A DNA stretch of 6,171 nt from Pseudomonadota bacterium (GTDB taxonomy: Bacteria > Myxococcota > Myxococcia > Myxococcales > Myxococcaceae), in NCBI GenBank assembly GCA_023424585.1, contig JAFADT010000033.1, positions 1 to 6,171 of the forward strand, given 5' to 3'. The translations under genes and the position numbers were made by a program. The notes under the pieces are model-generated. The model worked only from the letters and a program-made list of their open reading frames with translations. It ran no database searches and was not told where the DNA came from. Position 1 is the stretch's first letter. Each line of letters opens with the position of its first letter. Shown here piece by piece: positions 5,852 through 6,171 of the stretch.

Positions 5852-5871
5852 CGGGTCCAGGGGGGGACCCG
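5852..5871. promoter_or_regulatory. inverted repeat in the 5' leader of the minus-strand gene
   Basis: CGGGTCC (5852-5858) and GGACCCG (5865-5871) form a perfect seven-base dyad with a six-base loop of G on the + strand (C on the transcript). It lies six bases upstream of the GAGGA binding site of the gene starting at 5833. It could be an operator or a leader hairpin limiting access to the binding site; neither is shown. Confidence 0.4.
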
Positions 5872-5932
5872 CTCTCGGAGACTAGAAGGTCAGGACGCTC
5901 CGTGTCCCGCATGCGCTAAGAAGTGCGCGCCG

Positions 5933-5984
5933 GAAAGGGAGCCGGCCCTTTCACGCTCCCTTGCAGGTCCGCTGTCGCACCTGC
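5933..5984 (+). promoter_or_regulatory. structured leader with competing hairpins before the 6003 gene
   Basis: Three perfect inverted repeats are packed in 52 bases: GAAAGGG (5933-5939) with CCCTTTC (5946-5952), AAGGGAGC (5935-5942) with GCTCCCTT (5955-5962), and GCAGGT (5963-5968) with ACCTGC (5979-5984). The first two share bases 5935-5939, so only one can form at a time. The binding site AAGGA of the downstream gene (5992-5996) follows eight bases later. An RNA switch, an attenuator-like leader or overlapping protein operators are all possible; the transcription start is unknown. Confidence 0.4.
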
Positions 5985-6002
5985 CTCACCCAAGGAACTC
6001 CG

Positions 6003-6171
6003 ATGGTCTCCGTCGCACTGCTGCTCGCCTCGTCGCTTCAAGCCCAGACGCCCGCGCCCGCCGCCCCGAGCCCCGTCGCTCCTCCTCCGGCCCCCGCCCA
6101 CGCTCGGGTGCCGCCTCCGCCCCCGCCCCCGCCGCTCGCGGCCCTCCCTGCGGATGCCCCCGCCGCGGAGC
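6003..6171 (+). CDS. secreted protein with proline/alanine-rich N-terminus (partial, 3' end cut by window)
   Basis: The frame opens at ATG 6003, with AAGGA at 5992-5996 six bases upstream, and stays open for 56 codons to the window end. Residues 1-15 (MVSVALLLASSLQAQ) look like a short signal peptide, with likely cleavage at or just after the A-Q-T region, although it lacks a positive N-region. The visible mature part is almost entirely Pro and Ala, with an eight-proline run at about residues 39-46. It looks like a flexible spacer that would hold a downstream domain away from a membrane or wall. The functional domain lies outside the window, so no role can be given. It is divergent from the gene starting at 5833. 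Confidence 0.75.
   Translation, partial: MVSVALLLASSLQAQTPAPAAPSPVAPPPAPAHARVPPPPPPPPLAALPADAPAAE

Noticed and set aside
5933..5962. Intrinsic terminator in the divergent intergenic region
   Set aside because: The stems are followed by TTGCAGG or CACGC rather than a T-tract, and no gene on the + strand ends nearby to need one.
1..6171. Mobile element, CRISPR array or tRNA
   Set aside because: No transposase or integrase, no regularly spaced direct repeats with unique spacers, no terminal inverted repeats bounding a segment, and no cloverleaf-like sequence ending in CCA were seen on either strand.

Overview
The window is very GC-rich. Its genes have a strong G/C bias at third codon positions, alternative GTG and TTG starts, short gene spacing, and several predicted outer-membrane or secreted proteins of unknown function. 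Together with the protein types (membrane-anchored zinc ribbon, YheT-type hydrolase, small lipid-modified-type leader, proline-rich secreted protein), this suggests a deltaproteobacterium of the myxobacterial kind, such as Myxococcus or Corallococcus. That assignment is an inference from composition and style, with no marker gene to prove it. No rRNA, tRNA, CRISPR array, insertion sequence or phage gene was seen.

Layout. Positions 1-551 hold no convincing gene. This stretch is G-rich and T-poor on the + strand, with two canonical G-quadruplex motifs and a small heptamer repeat. A + strand gene (552-1199) encodes a small secreted, probably outer-membrane beta-barrel protein. It converges with zero spacing on a three-gene minus-strand operon. 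In transcription order the operon is a membrane-anchored double zinc-ribbon protein with a cysteine-rich outer domain (3635-2496), a YkgJ-type cysteine-cluster protein (2473-2171) and a YheT-type alpha/beta hydrolase (2174-1200). The last two overlap by four bases (GTGA). Divergent from the operon is a small lipoprotein-like gene (from 3761) that looks frameshifted and decayed through to about 4161.

A second minus-strand pair follows: a signal-peptide-bearing, beta-strand-rich protein starting at a TTG (5833-5162) and a GNAT acetyltransferase resembling fungal LYC1 lysine acetyltransferases (5118-4162). A compact divergent intergenic region (5834-6002) carries several inverted repeats, including two mutually exclusive hairpins. 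It leads into a + strand gene for a secreted protein with a proline/alanine-rich N-terminus that runs off the window end (6003 onward).

How the genes work together: only the YkgJ and YheT genes show clear translational coupling. The rest is a patchwork of envelope and housekeeping-type genes with no visible single pathway. I see no strong evidence for a new defence or mobile system. The items most worth a second look are the cysteine-rich zinc-ribbon membrane protein and its operon, the LYC1-like acetyltransferase, the frameshifted lipoprotein locus and the switch-like leader at 5933-5984.
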